From Microbacterium sp. TPD7012 (GTDB lineage Bacteria > Actinomycetota > Actinomycetes > Actinomycetales > Microbacteriaceae), in the NCBI RefSeq assembly GCF_003075395.1, contig NZ_QDFV01000007.1, forward strand, positions 622-64,621: a stretch of 64,000 nt of DNA, read 5' to 3'. Positions 37,075 to 46,435 of this stretch are shown here, piece by piece. The position numbers and the translations under genes were made by a program. Numbering within the stretch: the stretch's first letter is position 1; each line of letters begins with the position of its first letter. The notes below the pieces were generated by a model. The model was given only the letters and a program-made list of their open reading frames with translations. It ran no database searches and was not told where the DNA came from.

Positions 37075-37659
37075 ATGCTGAAGAAACTGGCTGCCATCAG
37101 CCTGACCGCTGGCGCGCTGGTATTCATCGCGCCCTCCGTCGCAACCGCTGCGCCTTCCGGCCCGGCTGTGACGACCGACTCCTACGCGGAGACCCCTGGC
37201 GTGAAGGTCGATGATCCGATCATCGACATCTGCGAGGTCTCGACCATCGTCTTCGGCCCCGGCTACTTCCTGCCGTCCGAGAACGTGAACGTGTCGGTGT
37301 CGGGTCTGAACGCCGCGAACGCGGCCGTCTCGGGCAACACCGCCGCTGCTGACGGAAGCATGACGGTGACGTTCCGCCCGCCGTCCGACGGAGAGGGCTC
37401 CTACGCCATCGCCTTCGGCGGCTCGCGCTCGTACACCGCGACCATCACGGTCTCGCACGGACACGACGCCGCTGTGAGCTGCGACCACGATCCGTCTGTC
37501 GCGCCCGCAGGGTCGGAGCTGCCGCTCACCGGCGACGGATTCGAGCTCGCGCTCACCGGCGGAAGCGTATCGCCGTGGATCCTCGGCGGCGGAGCCGTCG
37601 CTCTCGTCGCCGGTGGGGCCCTGGTCGCCGCCGGTGCGGCTCGCCGCAAGCGCGCCTGA
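37075..37659 (+). CDS. Secreted cell-wall protein with C-terminal sortase signal
   Basis: 194 residues. MLKKLAAISLTAGALVFIAPSVATAAP is a signal peptide. The mature part is small, beta-rich and contains two cysteines (ICEV, VSCDHD) that may pair; its fold resembles an Ig-like domain. The C-terminus has ELPLTGDGFELALTGGS followed by a hydrophobic segment and the tail ARRKRA, the tripartite sortase signal. LALTG fits the LAxTG motif of class E actinobacterial sortases; LPLTG nine residues earlier fits the classical one. GGGGAG precedes the ATG by five bases. It ends with a strong hairpin at 37692. Role: surface protein attached to peptidoglycan, partner unknown. Confidence 0.8.
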   Translation: MLKKLAAISLTAGALVFIAPSVATAAPSGPAVTTDSYAETPGVKVDDPIIDICEVSTIVFGPGYFLPSENVNVSVSGLNAANAAVSGNTAAADGSMTVTFRPPSDGEGSYAIAFGGSRSYTATITVSHGHDAAVSCDHDPSVAPAGSELPLTGDGFELALTGGSVSPWILGGGAVALVAGGALVAAGAARRKRA

Positions 37660-37691
37660 GTCTGGCTGCCGCCTCGTGCGGTGGTCGGCTG

Positions 37692-37728
37692 GACGACGGT
37701 GATCCCTCCCCCTCCGATCACCGTCGTC
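37692..37728 (+). terminator. Hairpin terminator between convergent genes
   Basis: Perfect 13-bp stem GACGACGGTGATC (37692-37704) and GATCACCGTCGTC (37716-37728) with an 11-base pyrimidine loop, 32 bases after the surface-protein stop. A second weaker pair AGCCCACG/CGTGGGCT lies at 37754-37761 and 37784-37791. I see no gene in 37,729-37,907, which lies between two converging genes. Confidence 0.7.
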
Positions 37729-37907
37729 TGGCGATCCCGGTGGCCGCACCGGAAGCCCACGGCCTGCTCCTCCGGGAGACGGTCGTGGGCTGCGGCGTGC
37801 CCGCGGACGGCGTACCGCCGCTGATCGCGGACGATCGCATCTCTCCCGGTGAAGTCGGCGGTCCACGGACCACCAGCTCACGGATCAGCGGCTCGCGGAC
37901 CTTCGGG

Positions 37908-39362
37908 TCACGGCTCCGGCGTCGGCGTCTCGGTCGGAGGATGCAGGGTCTGCCGGATCATCTCCTGGATGTACCCGTAGTCCGGCTCGAACTCGTCGAC
38001 TCCGAAGTCCGGGGTCAGCTCGATCGACGTGACGGGCAGCTCTTTGGCCTTGAGCATCAGATCGAAGAACTCCGGCAGCTTGTCCTGCGGCAGGTCGGTG
38101 CTGATGAGCGCCGTCCCCGCCGCCGCCACCTCGTTGAAGCGGGTGAGGACCGTCTGCGGAGTGAACTGGGCGAGGATCGCCTCCTGCAGCTCGCGCTGCC
38201 GCTTCATCCGATCCCAGTCGCTGGTGGTGTACCGCGAGCGTGCGTACCACTGCGCGGTGTCGCCGTTCATGAGCTGCTGGCCCGGTTCGATCCAGCCGAT
38301 CGCCCACTCGTTCACATCCGTGCCTTCCCAGCCCTCCGGCGGGCCGCCCATCGGCAGGCGCTCGGTCACGTTGATGTCGACGCCGCCCAGCGCATCCACG
38401 AGCTCCGCGAATCCGTGCATGTCGACGAACACGTAGTACGGGATCTCGATTCCGAGGACGCCTTCCGCGGCATCCTTGGTCGCTTCGATGCCAGGGTCTG
38501 ATCCCTGCGCGACGGCGTCGGGGTAGAGCGAGGCTCCCTGATCCTCACGGCAGATCTCCGCGGCGTTGCGCACGTGGTTCATCCAGCCGTTCCAGCCGCA
38601 GTCGTCGGAGCTGTAGCCCTCGAAGCCGTTCGGATAGAGCTCCTGCATCGGGCTGCCCTCGCTGAACGGAGCATTCGGGAGCTCACGCGGGATGCCGGTG
38701 ATCGTCACGGCGCCCGTGTCGGCGTTGACCGACACGACCGAGATGCTGTCGAACCGCATCGAGTCGCGCCCGTCACCGCTGTCGGCACCCAGGAGCAGGA
38801 TGTTGTAGTACCCGTCGCTCGGCGGGAGGCTCGGTCCGCTCTGCCCGAAGATCGTGGAGATGGTGCTGCGCGCGGACCCCACCACGGTCGCGGCGTATCC
38901 CGCGGCGCCGCCGACGAGTCCGAGCAGGATCAGCGCGACGATGGGGATCGCGAACCGCGAAGGACCCGAGACCTTCACGAGACGCACCAGACGCAGGGCG
39001 TCGAATGTCAGGACGATCCAGAGCACGACGTACGCGACGATCAGCACCTGCACGATCGTCAGCACGGCGGCGGAGAAGAATCCGCCGCCGATGGTGAGCC
39101 AGAGCAGCACCGGGCGCGCGAACAGCGCCAGGCCGGCCGTGACGATCACCAGGAACCAGGCGATCAGCGTCGCGCGCAGCCCGAAGCGTCCGAGCCGACG
39201 ATTGCCCGCGAGGATCTGCGCCGAACCGGGCACGAGGAGATTGAGCGCGACGAGCCACCAGCCGCGCTTCGTCATCTGCCCAGGGTCGGAGGAGTCCGGA
39301 TGCCGCAGCGGCCGGTTCTCGATCAGCGGGCGCCCTGTCGCGCGCGGTGGCGCAAGGGTCAC
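37908..39362 (-). CDS. LytR-CpsA-Psr (LCP) family glycopolymer transferase
   Basis: 484-residue membrane protein that attaches undecaprenyl-linked glycopolymers such as teichoic acids or capsule to peptidoglycan outside the cell. Several membrane segments occupy residues about 45-160. The LCP domain follows: [29 protein letters not shown] with its key Asp/Arg, the region [13 protein letters not shown], and [24 protein letters not shown], where the arginines bind the lipid diphosphate. The GTG at 39362 overlaps the purE stop (GTGA) and has GAAGGG six bases upstream. It is the only ligase of this type seen in the window, so it is the natural partner for both the amidino-sugar polymer and the glycerophosphate polymer. 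Confidence 0.93.
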   Translation of the reverse strand: MTLAPPRATGRPLIENRPLRHPDSSDPGQMTKRGWWLVALNLLVPGSAQILAGNRRLGRFGLRATLIAWFLVIVTAGLALFARPVLLWLTIGGGFFSAAVLTIVQVLIVAYVVLWIVLTFDALRLVRLVKVSGPSRFAIPIVALILLGLVGGAAGYAATVVGSARSTISTIFGQSGPSLPPSDGYYNILLLGADSGDGRDSMRFDSISVVSVNADTGAVTITGIPRELPNAPFSEGSPMQELYPNGFEGYSSDDCGWNGWMNHVRNAAEICREDQGASLYPDAVAQGSDPGIEATKDAAEGVLGIEIPYYVFVDMHGFAELVDALGGVDINVTERLPMGGPPEGWEGTDVNEWAIGWIEPGQQLMNGDTAQWYARSRYTTSDWDRMKRQRELQEAILAQFTPQTVLTRFNEVAAAGTALISTDLPQDKLPEFFDLMLKAKELPVTSIELTPDFGVDEFEPDYGYIQEMIRQTLHPPTETPTPEP

Positions 39363-39874
39363 AGCGAGCCCTTCAGCCGTTCGTTCTTCTCCTCGACCTG
39401 CGCCTCGAGGTCGCGCGCGTACGCCTCCACCCGGTCGGCGAGGTCGGCGTCGGCGGTACCGAGGATCCGTGCGGCGAGAAGCCCGGCGTTGCGCGCGCCC
39501 CCGATCGAGACGGTCGCGACGGGGATGCCGGCCGGCATCTGCACGATCGAGAGCAGCGAGTCCATGCCGTCCAGATACGCGAGCGGCACCGGCACGCCCA
39601 CGACCGGGAGCGCCGTCATCGAGGCGACCATGCCCGGCAGATGGGCCGCTCCCCCGGCGCCGGCGATGATCACGCGGATGCCGCGGGAACGTGCCTCGCG
39701 CGCGTAGGACATCAGCTTGTCCGGCGTGCGGTGCGCCGAGACGACCTCGACCTCGTGCGGGATCCCGAAGTCCGTGAGCGCCTGCGAAGCGTCGCTCATG
39801 ACACGCCAATCGGAGTCGGATCCCATGATCACGCCGACCAGCGGCGCGGCGGAGGAGTGCAGTGGCTCGGTCAC
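39359..39874 (-). CDS. purE: 5-(carboxyamino)imidazole ribonucleotide mutase
   Basis: Class I PurE, 171 residues, converting N5-CAIR to CAIR in purine synthesis. [14 protein letters not shown] holds the GSDSD signature, [10 protein letters not shown] the catalytic His, and [17 protein letters not shown] the glycine-rich loop. The GTG start has TAGCCT six bases before it and no ribosome-binding site. It forms a pair with purK upstream (72 bases apart) and its stop overlaps the LCP gene. Confidence 0.97.
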   Translation of the reverse strand: MTEPLHSSAAPLVGVIMGSDSDWRVMSDASQALTDFGIPHEVEVVSAHRTPDKLMSYAREARSRGIRVIIAGAGGAAHLPGMVASMTALPVVGVPVPLAYLDGMDSLLSIVQMPAGIPVATVSIGGARNAGLLAARILGTADADLADRVEAYARDLEAQVEEKNERLKGSL

Positions 39875-39880
39875 CAGATC

Positions 39881-39886
39881 AGGCTA
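39881..39886 (-). promoter_or_regulatory. Putative -10 element of purE
   Basis: TAGCCT on the minus strand, six bases before the GTG at 39874. It implies purE has a promoter of its own within the 71-base gap after purK. Confidence 0.45.
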
Positions 39887-39945
39887 CGGTCTGCTGCTGT
39901 GAGAAGCCCTGAACGGCACACCTCTTGCCCGGTCTTGCGGGACGG

Positions 39946-41070
39946 TCAGTCGAAGTGCGCGGCTGCCGCCCTCGCGACGTACACCGCGTCGTCGAGATCA
40001 TCACCAGAGACGTTCACGTGCCCGACCTTGCGACCCGGACGCGGAGCCTTGCCGTAGGTGTGGATCTTCGCCGTGGGGTGCTCGGCCATCGCCGCGTCGA
40101 ATCGCGCCTCGAGAGTGCCTTCGGTCGGACCGCCGAGGATGTTCACCATCACCGACCACGCCGCGCGCGGCGCCGTGCTCCCCAGCGGGAGATCGGCCAC
40201 GGCGCGCAGGTGCTGCTCGAACTGCCCGGTCACCGCTCCGTCCTGACCCCAGTGCCCGCTGTTGTGCGGACGCATCGCCAGCTCGTTGACGAGGATGCGC
40301 TCGTCGTCGGTCTCGAAGAGCTCGACGGCGAGCATGCCCGTCACCCCGAGACCTTCGGCGATCGTGCGTCCGATCTCCTCCGCGACCCGGGACAGCCGTT
40401 CGGTCGCCGCCGGCGCGGGCGCGATGACCTCGGCGCAGACGCCACCGCGCTGCACGGTCTCGACGACCGGGTAGGCGACGATCTGACCGGAGGGCCGACG
40501 CGCGACCTGCTGTGCGAGCTCTCGGACGAACGGCACGAGCTCCTCGACCAGCAGCGCATCGCCGTCGGCGACCGCCTCGAACCAGTCCTGGGCTTCATCG
40601 GCGGCGCGGACGACCCGCACACCCTTGCCGTCGTATCCTCCGCGCGGCGTCTTCACGACACCTCGGCCGTCGTGGCCGTCGAGGAAGGCCTGGAGCTCAT
40701 CCACGCTGCGCACGGCCGCCCACTCCGGCTGCGGGATGCCGAGCTCGGTCAGGCGCGCGCGCATCACCAGCTTGTCCTGGGCGAACTGGAGGGCGTCCGG
40801 ACCCGGGTGCACGACGACGCCCTCGGCGACGAGTGCCCGCAGCACCTCCTGTGGAACATGCTCATGGTCGAAGGTGATCACGTCGACGTCGGCCGCGAAC
40901 GCGCGCACGGCGTCGATGTCCCGGTAATCGCCCACGGCGGTCGCCGCGAGGCGGGCGGACATGCCGTCGCCCTCCGCGAGCACCCGCAGGTCGAGTCCGA
41001 GCTCGACCGCCGGAGCGATCATCATCCGGGCCAGCTGTCCTCCGCCGATCACGCCCACACGCAGCGTCAT
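39946..41070 (-). CDS. purK: 5-(carboxyamino)imidazole ribonucleotide synthase
   Basis: ATP-grasp enzyme of 374 residues that carboxylates AIR to N5-CAIR, the step before PurE. LRVGVIGGGQLARMMIAPA, ITFDHEHVP, KTPRGGYDGKGVRVV, and NELAMRPHNSGHW followed by QFEQHLRAV are strong PurK motifs. ATG 41070 has GGAGG six bases before it; longer frames upstream are not supported. About 100 bases separate it from the PH-domain gene. Confidence 0.97.
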   Translation of the reverse strand: MTLRVGVIGGGQLARMMIAPAVELGLDLRVLAEGDGMSARLAATAVGDYRDIDAVRAFAADVDVITFDHEHVPQEVLRALVAEGVVVHPGPDALQFAQDKLVMRARLTELGIPQPEWAAVRSVDELQAFLDGHDGRGVVKTPRGGYDGKGVRVVRAADEAQDWFEAVADGDALLVEELVPFVRELAQQVARRPSGQIVAYPVVETVQRGGVCAEVIAPAPAATERLSRVAEEIGRTIAEGLGVTGMLAVELFETDDERILVNELAMRPHNSGHWGQDGAVTGQFEQHLRAVADLPLGSTAPRAAWSVMVNILGGPTEGTLEARFDAAMAEHPTAKIHTYGKAPRPGRKVGHVNVSGDDLDDAVYVARAAAAHFD

Positions 41071-41167
41071 GTGCCGCCTCCATTCGTCTCGACCATTCTC
41101 GCGCACGCAGGCGACGATGTCCGACACGGGTGCCGCGGCGCTCGGGCGGCGCCGCGCACCGCGGGAG

Positions 41168-41722
41168 TCAGATGTCGTCGAGGTTGTCGGTGCTGCCCTG
41201 CGCGTCTCGATGCGCGAGGATCTGGCCGACCTCGATCTGGTCGGCGAGCGTCTCATGGACGAGCGTGACGTTGGGCACATTGGCCAGGCGCAGCGGTTCG
41301 TCGACACCGTTCGAGAGGGTGATCGTGCCCGTTCCCCACAGACGCTGCAGCGGCCCGCGACGCACGGCGATCGTGTAGCCCCTCGCGTGCGACATCTCGC
41401 GCCGACGACGCGCCCCGATGCCCTGATGCGCGATGACCCTCCGGGTGGTCACGGTCGTGCTCTGCGAGTACCAGACGATGAACGGCACCACGACGACGAG
41501 CAGGACGACGAGACCGGCCGCCGACAGCAGCATCCAGTTCTCGAGACCCGCGGGCAGATTGTCGTAGAAGTAGGCCGTCGCCCCGAAGACGCCGATCAGG
41601 ACCAGCGCCGACCAGAACAGCCGACGGGCGTGGCTCCGCAGCCGCGCGATGAGCAGCTCTTCGGTCGGCACGCCGGGCGGCGGCATCACCGGCCGGCCTC
41701 CGAGCGTCACGGGCTGAGTCAC
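41168..41722 (-). CDS. PH-domain (bPH2/YdbS-type) membrane protein
   Basis: 184 residues. Two membrane segments (LFWSALVLIGVFGATAYFY and MLLSAAGLVVLLVVVVPFIVWY) are followed by a bacterial PH-like domain starting TTVTTRRVIAHQGIGARRRREMSHARGYTIAVRRGPLQRLWGTGTI, a pattern typical of DUF304/bPH2 proteins. In actinobacteria this gene often sits between birA and purK, as here. Function at the membrane is unknown. GTG 41722 is the only sensible start upstream of the conserved region; CACAAT ends six bases before it. Confidence 0.85.
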   Translation of the reverse strand: MTQPVTLGGRPVMPPPGVPTEELLIARLRSHARRLFWSALVLIGVFGATAYFYDNLPAGLENWMLLSAAGLVVLLVVVVPFIVWYSQSTTVTTRRVIAHQGIGARRRREMSHARGYTIAVRRGPLQRLWGTGTITLSNGVDEPLRLANVPNVTLVHETLADQIEVGQILAHRDAQGSTDNLDDI

Positions 41723-41777
41723 CCCACCATTGTGCCCGTGATCTGCGACAAAGCGGACTGCGCGGCGGCGTGTCAGA

Positions 41778-42548
41778 TCAGGCGGGCCGCACGTGCACGA
41801 CATCGCCCGCCGAGACGGCGTGCGCGGAGCCGTCCGCCGACACCAGGAGACGGCCCTGAGGGTCGAGCGCCGTGGCGCGGCCCTCGAGCAGGACACCGCC
41901 GGGCAGCGAGACGCGGACGACGAGACCCAGGGTCGCGCATCGGGCCGTGACGGCGGCGTGCAACCCGCTCGCGACCGCGTCATCGGCCGCGGCGAGCGCG
42001 GCGACGGTGGAGGACAGCGCCCGCAGGTAGTCCGCCAGCAGCCGGTCCTCGTCGACCTCGACGCCGAGCACCGCGAAAGAGGTCGCCGTCGGCACGGGGA
42101 GCTGCTCCGCAGTCATGGCCGTGTTGACACCGGAGCCGACGATGACGGCATCCGTCGTCGCCTCGGCGAGGATCCCGCAGATCTTGCGCCCGTCGACCAG
42201 GACGTCGTTCGGCCACTTCACCGCGACGTCTCGCCCCGGGAGCTGGGCGGCCACCGCCTCTGTCATCGCCAGGCCTGCGGCTAGAGGGATCCAGCCGCGT
42301 GCGGCGGGGTCGTCCGGCAGGGTGCGCAGCAGCACGGAGATCGCGAGCGCTGCGCCGTCGGGAGCCACCCAGGTGCGGTCGAGACGCCCGCGCCCCGCGG
42401 TCTGGTTCCTCGTGATCAGGGCGGAGAGGTGCGGCCAGCCCTCGACATCGTCGGCCCGCTCGCGGAGATCGGCGTTCGTCGAGCCCGTGCGCGGGAGGAC
42501 CTCCAGGCGCGCCGCGACACCATGGGAGCGCGGGAGGTCACCGCTCAT
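41778..42548 (-). CDS. birA: Biotin-[acetyl-CoA carboxylase] ligase
   Basis: 256-residue ligase that activates biotin with ATP and attaches it to carboxylase carrier domains. TGSTNADLRE, the biotinyl-AMP loop RNQTAGRGRLDRTWV, and VAVKWPNDVLVDGRKICGILAE are all clear. There is no N-terminal DNA-binding helix-turn-helix, so this is a monofunctional enzyme and not a repressor. The ATG overlaps the stop of the upstream glycerophosphotransferase (ATGA). Confidence 0.97.
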   Translation of the reverse strand: MSGDLPRSHGVAARLEVLPRTGSTNADLRERADDVEGWPHLSALITRNQTAGRGRLDRTWVAPDGAALAISVLLRTLPDDPAARGWIPLAAGLAMTEAVAAQLPGRDVAVKWPNDVLVDGRKICGILAEATTDAVIVGSGVNTAMTAEQLPVPTATSFAVLGVEVDEDRLLADYLRALSSTVAALAAADDAVASGLHAAVTARCATLGLVVRVSLPGGVLLEGRATALDPQGRLLVSADGSAHAVSAGDVVHVRPA

Positions 42549-43828
42549 GCGTCTTCCTCGTCGGCCTCTTCGTCATCGTCGTCCTCGTCCTCGCGGATCG
42601 CGCCGATGTCGTTCGCGTGCCACTGCTCCCACTCGTGCATGAGCCGCTCGACGGCTGCGTGGAACTTCTCGGTGGCGACGCCCGGAGTCGTGTCGCCGAA
42701 ATAGTGCTGCACCCACATCCGGAGCCGGGCGACGGCCGCCTCCTCCGCACGGACGCGCTCGACCTCGGAGACGATGCGAGACGCGTCGTCGACCGTCAGC
42801 CACTCGCAGTCCGCGAGGTAGCCGGTGGAGTCGATCGCGGCGCGCTCGTCTGCGGGGCGCGTGATCATGAGGGGCTTGCCAGCGGCGAGACGGTCGTAGA
42901 CCATCGCCGAGATGTCGACGACGGCGACATCGGCGGCCGACAGCTGCCAGCCGAGTTCCGGTCCGTCGTCGTAGACGTGCTGCGCGCTGCGGTCCGCGGC
43001 ATTGGCCGCGTTGATCGCCGCGATGATTCTGCGGTGGGCGACCCCGTACGCCTCATCCACGACCCCGCTGCGGGGATGCGGTCGGTAGATGACCCGATGC
43101 CGGCCGGTCGCCAGGAGCTGTTTCACGAGCGTCTCGCCGTGCGTCGCGATCGAACCGTAGTGAGCGCTGGGACGGTCCCCCTCCCAGGTCGGTGCGTACA
43201 GCACCACGGTGCGCTCATCCGGCGTGTAGGGCAGCGTCCCCGAATAGTGATCCGCCTGCGGTCGACCGATGTCCATCGTTCGACGGTCGACGTCGTAGTC
43301 CCACAGCGTGCGCGAGAGACGATCCCGCGCCGCCTGACCCGCGACGAAGGCGTAGTCGTAGGCCTTGTACTGATTCGTGGTCATGTACATCTTGTCGGAC
43401 TCGCCGTGGTTGATGAACACGTGCCAGCGGCGTCCGTAGCGGAACATCTGAAAATTGCGGGTGTTCTGATTGACGTACAGCACGACCCGGATGTCCTGAT
43501 GGGCGATGAACCGCTCGAGGTCGCGGACCTTCGGCACGAAGGCGACCGGCGGTCCGTCCTCGTCGAGCAGCTTCTCGGCGCCCGTCGCCGACCGGGAGAG
43601 CACGACGACCGGCCAGCGCTTCGCGAGCTCCGCGAGCGGACGGTACCACTGGCGCATCTGGTACATGTTCACCGCGCCGTCGGCGAAGTACACCGCGACC
43701 TGGAAGTGATCGAGCGGATGCGGTTCGCGCTCGGCGAGGCGCCGCCGCACCCGCTGCACGGCGCTGCGAGACGCGAGCGCGCGCGTGAGGAGACGGTACG
43801 CCTTCTTGGCGTCAGACAATGCACCCAT
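42545..43828 (-). CDS. CDP-glycerol glycerophosphotransferase family protein (TagB/TagF-like)
   Basis: 427 residues, peripheral membrane transferase of the Glyphos_transf family that builds glycerol- or other polyol-phosphate polymers. Motifs: VFINHGESDKMYMTTNQYKAYDYAFVAGQAARDRL (acceptor/His region), VVLYAPTWEGDRPSAHYGS, VIYRPHPRSG, and AADVAVVDISAMVYDRLAAGKPLMI. The C-terminus ends with about 16 acidic residues. Start: ATG at 43828 immediately follows GGAGGG (no spacer), while TATTCT ends six bases before it, so a leaderless message is likely. One of three such genes within 5 kb. Confidence 0.9.
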   Translation of the reverse strand: MGALSDAKKAYRLLTRALASRSAVQRVRRRLAEREPHPLDHFQVAVYFADGAVNMYQMRQWYRPLAELAKRWPVVVLSRSATGAEKLLDEDGPPVAFVPKVRDLERFIAHQDIRVVLYVNQNTRNFQMFRYGRRWHVFINHGESDKMYMTTNQYKAYDYAFVAGQAARDRLSRTLWDYDVDRRTMDIGRPQADHYSGTLPYTPDERTVVLYAPTWEGDRPSAHYGSIATHGETLVKQLLATGRHRVIYRPHPRSGVVDEAYGVAHRRIIAAINAANAADRSAQHVYDDGPELGWQLSAADVAVVDISAMVYDRLAAGKPLMITRPADERAAIDSTGYLADCEWLTVDDASRIVSEVERVRAEEAAVARLRMWVQHYFGDTTPGVATEKFHAAVERLMHEWEQWHANDIGAIREDEDDDDEEADEEDA

Positions 43829-43834
43829 CCCTCC

Positions 43835-43840
43835 AGAATA
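43835..43840 (-). promoter_or_regulatory. Putative -10 element of glycerophosphotransferase gene
   Basis: TATTCT on the minus strand, six bases before the ATG at 43828. It drives the unit glycerophosphotransferase-birA. On the other strand CATGAT is six bases before the GT2 start at 43910. Confidence 0.45.
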
Positions 43841-43909
43841 GTTCGTTCCGCGCTCTCGCCCCGCGGACGGATCAGGGAACGCCCGATGTCGTCGTGCCAT
43901 GATCGTCAT

Positions 43910-44983
43910 GTGCCAGCCAACGAATCCGTCACGCCCGACGCGGGGGTGTCCTTCGTGATGCCGGTGCTCAACGAGCGGGCGTACCTCGAGCACGCCGTCG
44001 CCTCCGTGCTCGCCCAGGACGTCGACGGACCCGCCGAGCTCGTCCTCGCGCTCGGCCCCTCGACCGACGGGACCACCGAGCTGGCCGAGCGGCTGGCTGC
44101 GGCCGACGACCGCATCCGGCTGGTCCGGAACCCGGCCGCGCACATCCCGGTGGGGTTGAACGCCGCGATCGGCGCGAGCCGGTACGCGACGATCGTCCGC
44201 GTGGATGCCCACTCCGAGCTGTCTCCCGGCTACGCGGCCCGCGCCCTGGAGACGCTCGAGCGCACACAGTCGGCCAACGTCGGCGGCGTCATGCACGCCG
44301 AGGGCCGCACGCCCTTCCAGAAGGCGGTCGCGCGCCTCTACAACTCCCCCGTCGGTCTGGGCGGCGGCGCGTACCACGGCCGCACGCACGAGGGCGAGGC
44401 CGAATCGGCGTACCTCGGCGTCATGCGCCGCGAGGTGCTCGACGAGGTGGGACTGTTCGACGAGACGATCCGCCGTGGCGAGGACTGGGAGCTCAACCTC
44501 CGCATCCGCCAGGCCGGACACCGCGTCTGGTTCGACCCGACCCTGTCCGTGACGTACTGGCCACGGGAGAGCTGGCTCCGCCTCGCGCGTCAGTTCCGCG
44601 CGACCGGCGCCTGGCGCGGCGAGCTCGTGCGCCGATTCGGCCGCCGCAACGGCATCCGCTACTTCGCTCCGCCCGCCCTCGTCCTCGTGGTCGCCCTCGC
44701 TGTCATCGTCGGTGCGCTGCAGCTCACCGGCGTGCTGACGGGCGTCGCGTCCCTGATCGCGGCGATCGTGGCCTACGTCCCGCTCGCGCTGTATCTGCTC
44801 CTCGTGCTCGCCGTCGCCCTGGCTCCGGGGGGAGGCGGGCTGCGTCAGAAGCTGTGGACCCTGCTCGTGCTGCCGACGATGCACCTGTCCTGGGGCATCG
44901 GGTTCCTCGGGGGCGTGCTGCGTGGTGCGCGCGACACGGTCGACGCATCGCGTCTCGGCACGCAGAACACGCCGCTGCCGTGA
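43910..44983 (+). CDS. Membrane-anchored glycosyltransferase family 2 protein
   Basis: GT2 enzyme of 357 residues. GVSFVMPVLNERAYLEHAVASVLAQD is the nucleotide-binding start, ATIVRVDAHSELSPGYAARAL contains the D-A-H metal site, ESAYLGVMRREVLDEVGLFDETIRRGEDWELNLRIRQAGHRVWFDP has the ED acid/base and the exit motif; two or three membrane segments lie near the C-terminus. The exact start is uncertain: GTG 43910 gives a natural N-terminus; ATG 43886 (AGGGA seven bases before) would add MSSCHDRH. Its place between TagF-like genes suggests it glycosylates the polyol-phosphate polymer or makes its linkage unit. Confidence 0.87.
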   Translation: MPANESVTPDAGVSFVMPVLNERAYLEHAVASVLAQDVDGPAELVLALGPSTDGTTELAERLAAADDRIRLVRNPAAHIPVGLNAAIGASRYATIVRVDAHSELSPGYAARALETLERTQSANVGGVMHAEGRTPFQKAVARLYNSPVGLGGGAYHGRTHEGEAESAYLGVMRREVLDEVGLFDETIRRGEDWELNLRIRQAGHRVWFDPTLSVTYWPRESWLRLARQFRATGAWRGELVRRFGRRNGIRYFAPPALVLVVALAVIVGALQLTGVLTGVASLIAAIVAYVPLALYLLLVLAVALAPGGGGLRQKLWTLLVLPTMHLSWGIGFLGGVLRGARDTVDASRLGTQNTPLP

Positions 44984-44998
44984 CGCCGGCCCTTCGGA

Positions 44999-46435
44999 TC
45001 AGCGGCTGACGAACCCGAGGTCGAGGATCCGGTCCACCACGCGCTCGGCTGCGTGCCCGTCGTCCCGCCTGTTGAACTGCGCGCGCCACGCGGCGTACCT
45101 GCTCGCGTAGGCGGATTCCTGGCCCGGGTCGCCCAGCGCCGCGGCGAGCTCGTCCTGCGTGCGCACGAGGGGGCCGGGCGCGCGCTCGGCGAGGTCGAAG
45201 TAGAAGCCGCGCAGCTGCCCGCGGTAGTGATCCATGTCGGGAACGAGGAAGTACATCGGCTTGCCGGTGACGCTGAAGTCGAACATCACCGAGGAGTAGT
45301 CGGTGATGAGCGCGTCGGCGGCGAGGAGCAGCTGAGCCGTCTCGGGATAGCCGGTCACGTCGATGACCCTGGCACCGGAACGATCGCGCCCCTGCTGCAG
45401 CGTGCGGGTGTGTCCGCGGACGAGCACCACGGCGTCGGCCTGCCGGGCGAGCAGCTCCGGGTCGATGAAGTCGACCATCTCGCTGCGATCGTCACGCCAG
45501 GTCGGTGCGTACAGGAGCACACGCTCCCCCTCGCCGATCCCCAGAGCCGCACGGACCGCGGCCGGATCCCCGGTGGTGAGCGCGTCGTTGCGCGGGTAGC
45601 CCTCGACCCAGATCGGCCTTCCGAAGAACGCATATGCCTTGCGGAGAATGCGCTCGGAGTAGGTGTTCTGCGCGAGCAGCACATCCCATCGTCGCGATTC
45701 CTTCACGACCGCCGCCATGCGACGAGGGTCGAACCCGGGACGATGCAGGGCGAGTCGCTTGAGCGGCGTGCCGTGCCAGGTCTGCAGCACCTTCTGCCCC
45801 GGCTTGCGCTCGAACCGGCGACGCAGCCAGTCGTTCACCACCAGCAGTCGGGCGGCACCGCGGGCATGCCACCACTCCGGACTGCCTTCGACGACGGCGA
45901 TCGCCCCCTCCGGCACCGCGACCGAGAGGTCGACCACGCTCCAGTAGCGCCGCAGATCCGGCACGCGGGACGCGAGCTCCCGATCGATCGCCTGCGGGTT
46001 GCAGCCGACGCTGCGGCCGTAGAAGCTCTCGAAGAACACGGCGTTCTCGGTGCCGCCGGTCTGGGCCACGTAGCGTCCCTCCAGCGTCGACTGCCCCTCG
46101 ACTGTCTCGTAGACGGGATCGATCGGTGCGGCGATGCGAACAGCGCCGCCGTCGACAGCGACGCGGACACCGGTCATCACGGTCGGCGCGATCCGCAGGT
46201 CGTCGAGATCCGTGTCGGCGATGCGCAGCTCGTATTCGCCGGACGGCAGCGGCAGAGCCGGCCCGCCCCAGCGCGAAGCCTGCAGCGGGAACACGGCCTT
46301 CCAGGTCTTGCCCCCGCCGGTGATGCGCGCATCGACACGTGCCCGCGGTCCGGAGAGCTGCGCTGTCGCCGGTCGCTGACCGGTCCCTGCGATGATCAGC
46401 GCTTCGGCCGCTTCATCGATCCGGGCCGTTGTCAT
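44999..46435 (-). CDS. CDP-glycerol glycerophosphotransferase family protein with N-terminal beta domain
   Basis: 478 residues. The first ~130 residues are a beta-rich extra domain of the kind often fused to actinobacterial TagB/F proteins (VDARITGGGKTWKAVFPLQ). The transferase domain follows: YGRSVGCNPQAIDRELASR, QTWHGTPLKRLALHRPGFDP (catalytic WHG-P-K), YPRNDALTTG, VLLYAPTWRDDRSE, LVRGHTRTL, and LITDYSSVMFDFSVTGKPMYFLVPD. ATG 46435 overlaps the stop of the next upstream gene and follows GGGAG by four bases. Probably polymerises or primes the polyol-phosphate chain. Confidence 0.92.
   Translation of the reverse strand: MTTARIDEAAEALIIAGTGQRPATAQLSGPRARVDARITGGGKTWKAVFPLQASRWGGPALPLPSGEYELRIADTDLDDLRIAPTVMTGVRVAVDGGAVRIAAPIDPVYETVEGQSTLEGRYVAQTGGTENAVFFESFYGRSVGCNPQAIDRELASRVPDLRRYWSVVDLSVAVPEGAIAVVEGSPEWWHARGAARLLVVNDWLRRRFERKPGQKVLQTWHGTPLKRLALHRPGFDPRRMAAVVKESRRWDVLLAQNTYSERILRKAYAFFGRPIWVEGYPRNDALTTGDPAAVRAALGIGEGERVLLYAPTWRDDRSEMVDFIDPELLARQADAVVLVRGHTRTLQQGRDRSGARVIDVTGYPETAQLLLAADALITDYSSVMFDFSVTGKPMYFLVPDMDHYRGQLRGFYFDLAERAPGPLVRTQDELAAALGDPGQESAYASRYAAWRAQFNRRDDGHAAERVVDRILDLGFVSR

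Noticed and set aside
37729..37907. Small gene between the surface protein and the LCP gene
   Set aside because: Only reading frames opposite the LCP gene or without start signals are present; the stretch contains hairpins fitting termination.
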